From Ectobius pallidus (lineage: Eukaryota; Arthropoda; Insecta; Blattodea; Ectobiidae): a stretch of 64,000 nt of DNA. Below, piece by piece: positions 44,712-55,862 of this stretch. The DNA lies in contig CAXKWD010000007.1 of the NCBI GenBank assembly GCA_964059195.1, forward strand, positions 57,599,163 to 57,663,162. The letters are read 5' to 3'. The notes under the pieces were generated by a model, which ran no database searches, was not told the DNA's origin, and saw only the letters and a list, made by a program, of their open reading frames with translations. The translations under genes and the position numbers were made by a program. Numbering within the stretch: position 1 is the stretch's first letter; every line of letters begins with the position of its first letter.

Positions 44712-44945
44712 AAGATAATTGGCAGTGCGCCGATACAATTCTGGGAACCATTAAAACCTAGTTACCTCAAAAACCATAAACGTAATCACAAGACATAAAA
44801 AAAGGTTTTAAATTTATTGAAATGTGAACTACTTCCACTTTGAATTTGCTTAGATATATCCCTTCCACTCTGTATACTGTGTAAAAACGACTGCAAAGAC
44901 AAAAGGTAATACTTTCGCTATGATGCTTCTATGTCAGCATGTCTA
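44712..44945 (+). repeat. Dispersed repeat E, copy 2
   Basis: Direct match to 42690-42970. Sequence from 44950 to 45690 holds nothing recognisable. Confidence 0.6.
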
Positions 44946-45691
44946 AATCACTGAACCTAGGATCTTCTGGTACGACTCTTTAAGCTCGTTAGCTTCATCC
45001 ACCTTTAGTGATAGGTTGATGGCAGTGACGATACTTTAGTAGTGGTATTGTTGGAAGGATCACTAATCTAGGAACGTCACTGGTAAACTATTGTCAATGT
45101 TGTTAACCTAACTGCCACTAACATAGTGTTATCACTAGAAGTGGATGGAGCTAGAGAGCTTAAACCGTGGGAGATCCTCGGTTTTTGCTCGGTCCAAACT
45201 TTATAGGGTCACATTAATTGGTCGTAGCTTTACGTAAGTTGTAGCTAAAATAAACTACTGACGCGATGGTCTTTCTACAAAACTTCGTCGAAGCTATAAT
45301 CACCTTCTTAGAAAATAATAATTCAGCTCTGTCCAAATTTGTTCAGACTGAAAAGTGGTTTATGTTATGAATGTTCAGATTATTGTAATTACTAAATTTC
45401 TACAAACTAAATTTCGACATATATGGTCTCCCTTTTGGAACCAAAGGAACAGTTTTAGATTCCTCTTTGAAATTGTTTTAGGCCCTACCACAGCTTTGAC
45501 AGTATCAAAATTAAGCTTTAAAATTAACGCACACAGAATGTTAAAGTAAATCAAAGTCCACAGATAGTATCTACATCAGCTTTATTTGACGGCATCACTG
45601 GAAGAAGTAGTAAACTCCTTTTATGCCTAATGGAAAAGGGAGCATTGAAGATGTTATGTTAAGTTGCACAGTTGTTATAACATCAGTGTAA

Positions 45692-46582
45692 ATGATGCTA
45701 ATTTTTTTCTCTTTTGGATCTGGTAGTTCACATACTTTTAGTATGGTACAACTATCACAGGTTATAACACAAGAGACACTGATAGTAGTCTACTTTTCGT
45801 TATTTCATTCGCACCTTGAATATAATGCCTCTCTATGGGGAGTTATAAATAGTGTCAGCTTTAACCAATTGTTTTCACTACAAAAAAGAGCTGTTCGAAT
45901 TATTGGGAAATTACAACATAATCAAACTTGCAGGCATACCTTTCCTAAATTAAAAATATTAACATTGACTGGAATCTACCTACATTACTTAATCACATTT
46001 GTAAAAACTAACAAAAATATTAACTTAATTAGGAATGCAGATGTTCATAATCATTATACGAGAAGAGGTACTGACCTATTCTTGAACTCTTACAGAGGTG
46101 AATTTCCAAAGAAGAACATCATTTTCTCTGGCTCTAAATTTTATAACATGTTACCACCCCAACTCAAAGAAATACATTCATCAGGAAGATTTAAGAAAAA
46201 ACTCAAAGAATTTTTAATCTCTAAATCTTTTTACACTATAAAAGAATATGAAGAGTACTGCATGATTTCCAAATTGGATTATTTGTCCTTATCACATATA
46301 TATTTTAATTTAATTATTACTGTGTCCTGATAAATTCGTACCTATACTAGTTCTTATTTTGATTTTGATTTTGATTTCACTAAATGATTAAGTGGGTACT
46401 ATATATATGTTTACATGTTTATTTAGTTGATTATATAGATCATAAATTGTATATTTGTGTGCAAAGTAGTTTATATATATTTTTCAGGGTATTTAAATTG
46501 TAATTTTGTAATGACGAAGCCAGAAATTGTAATTGTAAAATTTCATATGGTGAATAAAAAAACTAAACTAAACTAAACTATT
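45692..46582 (+). mobile_element. 5'-truncated LINE with AACTA tail
   Basis: An open RT C-terminal region is followed by a 250-bp 3' UTR with AATAAA and a tail of repeated AAACT (46558-46580). Truncation in the 5' part and a short tandem 3' tail are typical of target-primed insertion. Confidence 0.65.
45767..46330 (+). pseudogene. Non-LTR retrotransposon RT C-terminal domain
   Basis: Encodes VYFSLFHSHLEYNASLWG, LFSLQKRAVRIIGKLQ, CRHTFPKLKILTLTGIYLHY, ADVHNHYTRRGTDL and SKFYNMLPPQLKEI to the TGA at 46328. The LQKRAVRII...LKILTLTGIYLHY series is the post-RT region of CR1/Jockey-group LINEs. The frame is uninterrupted but lacks palm motifs, so it cannot act. The clade is not resolved. Confidence 0.7.
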
Positions 46583-46633
46583 TGTTCACAGTCACTTTCC
46601 AATCATGAGGAAATGTGAATTAGTAGCCTTAGG

Positions 46634-46660
46634 CCAGGGGTTCTCAACCTGTGGTAAATC
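46634..46660 (+). mobile_element. hAT-like terminal inverted repeat, single end
   Basis: CAGGGGTTCTCAACCTGTGG is a typical hAT terminus (compare CAGGGGTCGGCAACC at 35994). No matching opposite end or transposase was found in the following kilobases, so it is an orphan end. Confidence 0.45.
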
Positions 46661-47499
46661 TATACGGGGTACGTGATTGACCAATGGATTGATGCAGTGC
46701 TAAAAAGATTACTGTTTAGGAAAAAGAAATCGGAAATAACTGTGAGCCATTTGAATAATTAAATTCCTTAAAAAAAAAATCTGTGATTTTACTGACTTTA
46801 AAATTAAAATGGGCCTGCATGTGAATTTTTTTAAGACCCGCATAAGTCAATATTTTTCACCCACAGACAGAAAAATGGATTGGATCTGTGGCCCCTTTTC
46901 TTTTAATGCTACAGAAACTTGTAGCAACCTGGCCCGTTCTTATGAAGTCCAGTTAAGTAGGAGTGAATGTTAACTGGCAATTTATGTTATGGTCGGAGTA
47001 AAGTTCCAGTAAACGCTTCTTTGTTCTTACCATCTTCTAGTTAAAGTTTGAGCCTGTTTTCGCTTATACTTTCTTGAACTGCCTGTAGAGTGCGTCTTAA
47101 GTCTTAAGTCTTAAAAACCTAATTAGGTATGCATTTCTTTGTGAAGGCAAAATAACTTTCTCGCGACCGGTGTTGCAGTGAAGCCATGACATTGACCTCT
47201 TGTTCTTCTCAAATTTTGCCTAGCCGTTACAAGTTACTCTGTGATATCCGTGCCATGATTCCCTCATAATTATCTATTTGTGGATATTCGATGTAATTAT
47301 GATATAATGCTTTATAATGATGAATTACAGGTCGTATGTTTCTTAAGCTAATATACTGAGGACTAAGTATTTTTTATGAATGGCGTGTTCAGTAAGGACA
47401 GGTGATTCACAAACCGTTACTTGCATGAAACTTGCCTCTAAGAAGGAGTTTTTAGGATTCTAATAATTAGCTGTGGAGAAAATCTACGTAAAACATCTT

Positions 47500-49085
47500 C
47501 GCAAAATCCAAGGAGTTAAGTGTTTCGTATTTTACATAATTAATTAAAGTTAAATTGGAGCCGTTGTATTTGCAAATGATAATTAAAAATATTTTGATGG
47601 CCTCACATACTCCATGTAATTAATCCACCATATGATTAATTGAGATTAAATTGGGACTGGTTGTATGGTACATTATGAATCAGTGTTCATACTGTCCTTT
47701 CTTATTCTAAGCTTATATTATTAATTGAAGTTTAGCGTTGGCCTGTTTCATGCTATATAATTCATTAAAATTCAGTTGTGGTCTCTTCTATAATTAATCA
47801 AGGTTTCATAGTGTCCTGTCTTACTCTATATCGCCTTTCGGTCGTAACCTAATTAACCGAGCCCACTCTTGCAAGTAGGGTGCCTAAGCAACTTCACCGA
47901 TCGGATGGGCGCCAACCTGCACTAGTGCAAATAAATTTAGTTAACCGATCAGTTCCTCTTACAACAGCAGTAAAGGATTGCCCAAAGCTAATGTCGCTCA
48001 GCGGTAGTGATTCTCTCTCTCCGTGGGAAAACTCGAATTACAGGAAATAATGTCGGGATAAAATGTGTAACACCAAGTCTCTGAATATTGGTAATTTATT
48101 ATAACTTGTCTCTTATTTATTTCTCTTAGGCTTTACTACTGACACAATGATTGGTTGCACAGATGAAGAACAGTTACTATGTTAATAATATCACTTGTCG
48201 GACTTGTAAAATATTCTGTATATATGCAGTTTACGTGTTCCGTGCGAGCCTACTTTATTATTACGACGTGATTTATTTCTGACGGTTTACAGTTTTACGC
48301 TGGGCAAAAATAATATAAGCAGACTTGTATAATTAATGATAACGCGCCACTTTGACTCTTTATACTATTTTTGAAGACTTTATACTCTATTTTATATAGC
48401 GCGGAGCGATTCACTGGGCACGTCTATTCTCTACTAATTCCAATCGTCGACAGAGTGCATCTCTCTGTTCATATTCCTTCACTTGGCTTCCTAAGACGGA
48501 AAATTTTACCCTGATTGCCTTTTCATTGGTCAATTTCTTGTTTCGTGAAATATTATTCGCTGGCTTGAATTGTTACGTAGGCTTGTCCCTAGCAAACATT
48601 TCGGTTAAAATGTTCTCATTCCCCTAAAATACATATGTCATTGGTGACAGATATTAGCACCGCCATGAAGTCGGGACTCCGCCCATTAAGCATCCGGTCT
48701 TACCTTATTGTTCAATAAGTCCTAAGTCATGAATGTGAAATGATTTTTATGTTCGTAGTTTTATAGTGTGTATTTATGTGAACATTTTGATATAAGTCTG
48801 CAGTCTGTCCGATGATAATTTTATTAATCCTTTTGATTAATTATACTTTAATTTTAATATGAAATAAATGATTTATAGTATCATGTTGGTCCTGTTATCG
48901 TCGTGCTGATGGCGTAATTAGTTTATTCGTGATATTTGTAGTTAGCGTGTAATTAGTCATAAATGGTCATAGATGTTATGTGTGTGGCGTAACTTAAGGG
49001 GTCCTGCGTGGCGTGACTGTCTCAATCATTAATTGAAGTTTAGCGTTGGCTTGTTTCATGTTATATAATTTATTAAAATTCAGTT
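47500..49085. repeat. Degenerate repeats; duplicated ~68-bp block
   Basis: 47713-47780 and 49024-49090 are near-identical (ATTAATTGAAGTTTAGCGTT, then TTAAAATTCAGTTG). Weaker variants (AATTAA..AAGTTAAATTGG) precede at 47545 and 47635, suggesting an old tandem series. No gene was recognised from 46661 to 49085. Confidence 0.5.
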
Positions 49086-49130
49086 GAGTCCACCGATGTG
49101 GCGTAGGGGATGCGTTCGTTCCTCTCACGC
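49086..49130 (+). repeat. SINE family S1 head only
   Basis: GTCCACCGATGTGGCGTAGG and CCTCTCACGCA match the SINE head, then the sequence switches abruptly to a Penelope-like RT at about 49131, before the B box. Confidence 0.7.
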
Positions 49131-49789
49131 AACATTATTACGAAATTCAATATAAAAGCTTACACAAGATACGTTGATGAAATTTTCATTATTTGCAATA
49201 AACACAAAATTAATGACATAGTACTAGATTTCAACAAACTACATAATAAATTACAATTCACAGTAGAAACAAGCTATAATTATATTAATTACCTAGATTT
49301 AAACCTAACCAAGAAATACAATAAAATTCAATTCAACATTTACAGAAAGGCCACCTACACTGACAATATAATTCAACAAAAATCCAATCACCCTAATAAC
49401 CAAAAAATAGCTGCTATTAATAGTATGGTTTATAGGTTACTAAAAGTCCCCTTGTCACACTAGAATTACAAGATGAATTACAAACTATTTTACAAATAGC
49501 CCGTAATAATGGATACCAAGACAATTTAGTTTATAAATTAATCAAAAAGAATAAGAATGTTATCAACAAACAAAATAATCCGGTAACCACACTCCAACCA
49601 ACTCAAGAAATCAATACTAATGATCATAGCCAATTCACAACTTTCAATTTCACTAGTAACAAGGTTTATAAAATCACAAAAGAATTAAAGAAGAACAACT
49701 TAAACATTGCCTTTAAAACTAATAATAATTTAAAATTTAAAATTCCGTATAAGATAAATAATTATAATAATAACAATCAATATGAAAGC
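49131..49789 (+). pseudogene. Penelope-like element reverse transcriptase, C-terminal part
   Basis: Starts in the palm: AYTRYVDEIFIICNKHK (motif C, normally RYVDD; here YVDE), then YLDLNLTKKYNKIQFNIYRK and ATYTDNIIQQKSNHPNNQK, the thumb-side motifs of Penelope-like elements. After a frame change near 49455 the connector continues (LQTILQIARNNGYQ, VYKITKELKKNNLNIAFKT). The N-terminal RT motifs are missing. These enzymes copy RNA into DNA at nicked targets. Confidence 0.75.
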
Positions 49790-50138
49790 TGTGGCGTATA
49801 TAAACCACAGATATATAGTGATATAAACTAAGCTGTCAAGACTGCAATAAAGTATATATCGGCCAGACTGGAAGGTCTTTCAAAACAAGATATAAAGAAC
49901 ATATTTCTGATTTTAGATTTAACAGAAATAAGTCCACATACGCAAAACATCTGCTAGACAACCTACATACCCCTACTACTATAGAAAAGTCTTTACAAAT
50001 TCTACATAAACACAACAAAAGCCCCAAACTCAATACTCTAGAACAATTAGAAATCTATAAGCATAAGAATAACATCATAAATGAGAACACAATAGACCAT
50101 AATACACTTTTTGAAACAGACTTTAACCTAACAAGATA
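49790..50138 (+). pseudogene. Penelope-like element GIY-YIG endonuclease
   Basis: Begins SCGVYK (GIY-like) then, in another frame, LSCQDCNKVYIGQTGRSFKT, RYKEHISDFRFNRNKSTYAK and HLLDNL. The CX2C plus VYIGQTGR motif is diagnostic of the Penelope-linked GIY-YIG nuclease. A short extra segment and frame change separate the two halves at about 49805-49830. It ends at the TAA at 50136. The downstream AT-rich 3' region to about 50650 contains GACGTCGAAATGCATC, a pattern common at Penelope-like ends. Confidence 0.75.
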
Positions 50139-50659
50139 AGCGTGATCACTCATAATATTTAGTAGCATTCAAGTACTCACCACAGAAAGTTATCTCGCTA
50201 GACCAACGGTAAGTTACTTTACATTATTAATAAGAACTCAATAGATAATCTTCTATGTTAATTTAAACCTTAAATATAGTTGTAATTAATAGCTTACCCT
50301 TATATATAAATTCAATTACCAACTATCTACTATATTTTATTCTCTTATTAAATAACTTACACACTAAACTTTCACTGTCCAGCATACAACCAATTTCGTC
50401 ACTATAGATTCATATTTAAAACAATTTATTTAATTACCGTATATTATTAAAGATTTTTATCCTACAATTAATTTTACATGAGTTTCTTTTCATTCTAAAT
50501 ATTTATTTTAGGCATGTGGATGTTGACGCTATGACGTCGAAATGCATCACTACCTAATGAAAACTAAGAAAGCTGAAGAGTATAAGAGATAATTCACCAC
50601 ATACTATTCAAGATCTGCTAGTCGATCCAAGAAGAGGAACCACATAAATTAATAATTAC

Positions 50660-51171
50660 TCTTAATATTGACAATATTATAATTGACTTTCATAATAGTA
50701 AACAGCCGCACTAAATACAAGAAGAAGGAGCTAAGTGCATCTCATCTATACAATTTTTGTGACACACATAAACATTGCACGATATTTTAACAATTGACAA
50801 TATGTGAATGCCTCAGCTCAAATTTACATATGTTTTAATCTATGCTATATTTTAAATAATAAGTGACAAGGTCAATTTTATAATTTTATTACTGATTATT
50901 GTAAACATTTTATTTTGCCAATACATTGAGCTCAATGTCGTTTTAATATCCTATCTTATAAAGTAATGAATTAATTTTTAATACACAATAAAAGCTAAAT
51001 TTACAGCATATTTTAGTTTTTTATCTTTTTCTTCTCATATAAACTTCAGCTTTTTGTTTTTAATATTAGTGGTATATAGGCGGAATTTACCTAAACTAAC
51101 TAATTGTTCTGATATAACAAAATATGAAATACAAAATATAAATATATAGGCCATGGGCCACCAATATGAAA
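50660..51171. other. AT-rich spacer, no gene seen
   Basis: No open frame or repeat of note apart from AGGCCAT-type motifs near 51150. Confidence 0.4.
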
Positions 51172-51215
51172 CCCTCCCCCCCCCCCGTGGGAATTTCCGA
51201 CACATATATTTTTTT

Positions 51216-52310
51216 GTTGGTATTGCCATCTAGTTTAAGTTTTTAGTTGTTTGCTCCTTCCAATTACAGCATTTACCCGGAAAACCACGGAAATCCGGAG
51301 AAAATTAATTTCTTTCAATTTTTCATTGTTCTTTGCTCCTAATATTCCCAGGGAATTTCTGACTCACACATTTTTGTTGGTATTGACATCTAGTTTAAGG
51401 TTTCAATTGTTTGTCCCTTACAAATTACAACAAATCCCCGGAAAACCCGGAAAACCACGTATATACGGAGAGAGTGACTTTGTTTTATTTTTTAAATCTT
51501 TGTTCTTTGCTCCTAATATTCAAAGGGAATTTCTGACTCATACGTCATTTTTTGGTATTGCCATCTAGATTTAAGATTTCAGTTGTTTGCCCCCTTACCA
51601 ATTACAGAATATCCCCGAAAAACCACATATATACGGAGAAAATGACTATGTTTTATTTTTTAAATCTTTGTTCTTTGCTCCTAATACGCCCAGAAATGTC
51701 TAATTCGTATGTTTTTTGTTGGTATTGCCATCCAGATTAAGGTTTCAGTTGTTTGCCCCTTATGAATTATTGCATATCTCCAAAACAACTCCGAAAACTA
51801 CGGGAATCCGGAGAAATTGACTTTTTAAAAATTTCTTTAAAATCTTTGTTCTTTGCTCCTAATATTCCCAGGGAATTTCTGACTCATGTGTTTTTTTTGT
51901 TGGTATTGCCATCTAGTTTAAGGTTTCAGTTGTTTGCCCGTTATCAATACAGCATATCCACGTAAACCCTAAAAAACACGGAAATCCGGAAAAATTACTT
52001 TGTTTTAATTTTTCAAAATCATAATTCTTTGCTCCTAATATTCAAAGAGAATTTGTGGCTCATATCCTTTTGTGCTGGTATTGCCATCTAGATTAAGGGG
52101 TCAGTTGTTTTCCCCTTATCAATTACATCATATCTCTGGAAAACTCCGAAAACCACGAAAATCCGGAGAAAGTTAGTTTGTTTTAATTTTCTAAATATCT
52201 TTGCTCTTTGATACTAATATTCCCAGGGAATTTCTGAATCACATAATTTTTGTTGCTATTGCCATATAGTTTAAGGTTTCAGTTGTTTTCCCCTTACCTA
52301 TTACAGCATG
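51216..52310 (+). repeat. Left minisatellite arm, seven ~170-bp units
   Basis: Core starts at about 51216, 51376, 51551, 51718, 51898, 52072 and 52252 (steps of 160-180 bp). Each has GAATTTCTGACTCA-like, TTTTGTTGGTATTGCCATCT and GGAAAACC.CGGAAATCCGGA-like blocks. Short open frames (51251-51965) read through the repeat and are not genes. Confidence 0.8.
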
Positions 52311-52317
52311 ACAAAGA

Positions 52318-52762
52318 ATACTGGAAAAAATCCTGATGCTGAAGGTATGAAAGCGATTGAAACCCTGGCAGAACACCCTTCATATTCTAATTTGACATTG
52401 TGAATGATAATTTATCTTGCCAAACCTTCCACAGTCCCTACCAAACTTTCTTGACTGAAGTTAGAGAAGGGACATTGGGTAAAACAGCACAATTTTGGAT
52501 TGGTAATATGGACAAAGTGTCATTGATTTTGAGATTTCAGCGAGCAACTAAGGAAAACAACTTTAACTTACACTTGGCATGTTTAGAAGATATGATTCCC
52601 CTTTTGTTTGCATGTGACCATCACAATTATGGCAGATATCTCGTAGTCCAGATACTCACTCTTTTGTACCCGCAAAGGACACACCTGAAGCAGAAGAATT
52701 ATTTCGCAATAACGGTTTCAGTGACTGTAGATCACAAGTTCCGAGTTCTAGAAATTCTGTGA
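52318..52762 (+). pseudogene. Uncharacterised repetitive-family protein, fragment A
   Basis: ATG at 52318, a frame change at about 52400, then EVREGTLGKTAQFWIGNMDK, VSLILRFQRATKENNFNLHL and ACLEDMIPLLFACDHHNYGR. The GKTAQFW and HHNY(A/G)R motifs belong to a protein family that I remember as occurring many times in arthropod and mollusc genomes, usually annotated only as hypothetical. Function unknown; the copy number suggests a transposon gene. Only about 120 residues remain, ending in the inverted arm. Confidence 0.5.
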
Positions 52763-53370
52763 ATGTCCGTGGTTTTCCGCGGATATGCTGTAATTGATAA
52801 CGGGCAAACAACTGAAACCTTAATCTAGATGACAATGCCAACAAAAAATATGTAATTCGGAAATTCCCTGGGAATATTAGGATGAAAGACCAAGGATTTA
52901 AAAAAAAATTAAAACGAATTCATTTTCTGCGGATTGTCGTGGTTTTCTGAGTTTTCTGGGGATATGCTGTAATTGATAATGGCCAAACAACTGAAACCTT
53001 AATCTAGATGGCAATACCAATACAAAACCTTACGAGTTACCAATTCCCTTTGAATACTAGGAGCAAAGGACTAATATTAAACAAATTAAAACAAAGTCAT
53101 TTTCTCCGGATTTCCGTGGTTTTCCGAGCTTTATGGGGATATGCTGTAATTGATAAGGGGCAAACAATTGAAACCTAAATCTGAAATCTAGATGACAACA
53201 ACAAAACCATATGAGTCATCAATTCCCTTTGATTACTAGGAGCAAAGAACTAAGATAAAAAATATTAAAACACAGTCATCTCTCCGGGTTTTTGTGGTTT
53301 TTGGAGTATTCTGGAGATTTTCTGTAATACCAACAAAAAAACATATGAGTCAGAAATTCCCTTTGATTAC
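52745..53370 (-). repeat. Middle minisatellite arm (inverted units)
   Basis: About four units in inverted orientation: TTAATCTAGATGACAATGCC near 52820, TTAATCTAGATGGCAATACC near 52998, and weaker ones near 53175 and 53320. Each alternates with GGATATGCTGTAATTGATAA. Confidence 0.75.
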
Positions 53371-53797
53371 ACAAGTCAACAGCCAAAATGTATTCGAGAT
53401 AAAATTAACCACACATTACTAATTTGGGGTCGCTAAACACGAAAATGACATCCATTTTTGTCTGTTAGTTCTCATTTCTACAATACACTGGTCAGGTTGT
53501 TTTACTAAAAACAGGATTTTAGCCGAGTTAACTTTGTTTGAAACAGACTGTACCGGAAATTTAAGGGTGAATTTATGGCTCTAGCTTATAAGTCAAACCC
53601 TCAAACTGATATTCCTTTATAAATTCAGTTCAGTTCTTGCTTTGTGAGTGAGAAAACTGTCTATCAGTGTACTTTGAAATAGTTAAAATAGGGAGTGATT
53701 TAATTGTTATTGTGAGTGATTATAATTATAATTATAAAATAACATATATGCATTTATATTATCCTTTCTGTAATAGAATTGGCATGAAAGGCACAGA

Positions 53798-54680
53798 ATG
53801 CCGCTTAAGTGTGTTAACAATCCAAATAACTTTTGTTTTATCTGTGGAGAAGTGACTTTTAAATCGCAAAAGGTACGGTTAACTCCTATTGTTAATAAGG
53901 CCTATCATCTCTACTTTGGTTGCAAGGTTGGTGATCAGGACAAATCGCTTGCACCCCATATTTGTTGTCGTACTTGTTCCACAAACCTACGCGAGTGGCT
54001 AAATGGAAACGGGCGATATATGAATTTTGCTATACCAATGGAAACAGGGTTATACGAAATATTGTTGCTTTTTATGTGAATGGGATAGTCGTGCGAAGGA
54101 CAAACACTATGCAACAAAGCAAGAGCCAGGTATTAAAAACATTGTTTACAGACCACTGGCTGACAAGACTGAAATAATATTACCTGCATTGCACATTAAG
54201 TTGGGACTAATGAAAAACTTTGTAAATGGTATGAATCAAAATGGAGAAGCATTTTAGTATCTCTTTCATAAATTTCCACGATTAAGTGAATCTAAAATCG
54301 GAGAGGGAATGTTCATAGGTCCCCAAAACAAGAAAACTAATGGCTGATGAACATTTTCATGGACTTCTAACAGGCAAGGAGAAAACTGCATGGGTAGCGT
54401 TCACTAGAGTTGTACTTAATTTCCTTGGCAACAAAAGGGCGTCTAATTACAGAACATTAGTGGACAATATGTTGATGGCTTATAATAGAATGGGGTACAG
54501 CATGTCTCTCAAGATGCATTTCCTTCACTCTCACCTGGTCTTCTTCTCTGACAATCTTGGAGCAGTAAGCGACAAGCATGGTGAACATTTCCATCAAGAC
54601 ATCGCTACTCTAGAACGATGTTATCAGGGGAAATGGAACACGTCTATAATTGCTGTCTGTAGTAAGAGATGCTCCTAAGA
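53798..54680 (+). pseudogene. Uncharacterised repetitive-family protein, fragment B
   Basis: ATG at 53798: MPLKCVNNPNNFCFICGEVT, then a zinc-cluster-like CCRTCSTNLREWLNG. At about 54040 the sequence jumps to GYTKYCCFLCEWDSRAKDKH, skipping the middle (about 200 residues) of the family. Then LPALHIKLGLMKNFVNGMNQ, an in-frame TAG at about 54256, FIGPQ near 54315, a frameshift, and MSLKMHFLHSHLVFFSDNLG, AVSDKHGEHFHQDIATLERC and YQGKWN. I remember this family as very repetitive in insect and cnidarian genomes with no assigned function; the N-terminal CX2C...CCX2C cluster and the conserved HGE.FHQDI suggest a DNA-binding, possibly transposase-like protein (inference). Confidence 0.55.
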
Positions 54681-54879
54681 TAAAGTACACTAGAGAAGGC
54701 TAAAGTCCACGTTTATGAGGTATGTAATTAAAAACTACGTATATTTTCTTGCACGAACAACAATGAAGGCTATATAGCCGATATCTTCTAAACGAGAACT
54801 AATAAAAAAAAATTTACTGCCATTTTCGAATTTAGGAGGCCAAATTACATAAGATTTGATACATTTTATTTCGGATACA

Positions 54880-55250
54880 AAAAACTTTTTAAATTTTGTT
54901 GACTTGTGTTATTAGAAGCAAAAAACAAAGATTTAAAAAATAAAATAATGTCATTTTCTCCGTATATACGTGGTTTTCCGGGGATATGTTTTAATTGGTA
55001 AGAGGCAAATAACTGAAACCTTAAACTAGATGGCAATACCAACAAAAATATGTGAGTCAGAAATTCCCTGGCTTATTAGGAGCAAAGAACAAAGAAAAAT
55101 TAAAACAAACTCATTTTTTCCGTATTTTCTTAGCTTTCCGGGGTTTCTGGTTAAATGCTGTAATTGATAAGGGTCAAACAACTAAAGACTTAAACTAGAT
55201 GGCAATACCTACAAAAAAATATATGAGTCGGAAATTCCCACGGGGGGGAT
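54880..55250 (-). repeat. Right minisatellite arm (inverted units)
   Basis: Two to three units, cores at about 55022 and 55191 (TTAAACTAGATGGCAATACC), ending TCGGAAATTCCCACGGGGGG. Confidence 0.8.
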
Positions 55251-55639
55251 GGGGGTATACAGTAGCCTACAGTCTAATACGTATATTTCAGATATTAATA
55301 TTTATATTTACATTTTCTGTAACTGCTTACACATATTGGAAAAGCCACTACAAAACCATTGTATTTACAAATCTGTGACTCCATGTATGAACCTCGTAAC
55401 TCTGAAATTAAAAACTCCTGAGATGGTAGGGCTATAGAATTTTGCAACAGAACATTAAATCTTAAGCCAAGGTTTCAATAAATGTGGTCGTGAGATTAAT
55501 GGGTTCTTGCAGGGAGGTACAGATAAATATAATTTAACATTTTCAATTGGAATTGTTTCTCCTGTTCACCAGCTGTAATAAAACCCGTTAAAACCCTACA
55601 TTAATTTTCAATGTAAAGAGAAAGAAAAGGACACCTCAT

Positions 55640-55813
55640 CTGCACGGAGAAGACCCCAGGAAAATGTTCTACTTTGAGGAAGAAAACCGGGCTAAAGGGA
55701 GCCATGAATGGGAGCGGGAGGAACATGAGAATAAAATGGAATTTCTTAATTTAAAAATCAAATTGAAACAGCATAAAGAAAAATTGCAACAAAATTTATT
55801 CATAGAACAATAA
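55640..55813 (+). pseudogene. C-terminus of a Harbinger-associated Myb/SANT-like protein
   Basis: Encodes HGEDPRKMFYFEEENRAKGS then HEWEREEHENKMEFLNLKIK, a charged coiled-coil tail, to the TAA at 55811. The ENRAK.S.EWEREEHE motif is typical of the end of Myb/SANT-like proteins encoded beside PIF/Harbinger transposases; the partner brings the transposase to DNA and to the nucleus. It converges on the transposase, whose stop is only 50 bp away. The DNA-binding N-terminus is not seen upstream. Confidence 0.55.
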
Positions 55814-55862
55814 AATTTTTACTAATAGGTACTGTCATTTTTGTATCACTGTTATTTTTATA

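Larger units (their letters stand above)
51172..55256. mobile_element. Minisatellite-armed element carrying two gene remnants
   Basis: The outer ends are inverted: CCGTGGGAATTTCCGACACA near 51186 and, on the minus strand, CCGTGGGAATTTCCGACTCA near 55240, each preceded by a C-rich run. Arms are made of ~160-180-bp tandem units with the core TTGGTATTGCCATCTAGTTT plus AAGGTTTCAGTTGTTTGCCC: seven direct units at 51216-52310, inverted units at 52745-53370, and inverted units again at 54880-55250. Two coding remnants lie between arms. Long minisatellite inverted arms around genes recall FB/NOF and Rehavkus-type MULEs, but the coding remnants here do not look like NOF. A target duplication was not identified. 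Confidence 0.65.
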
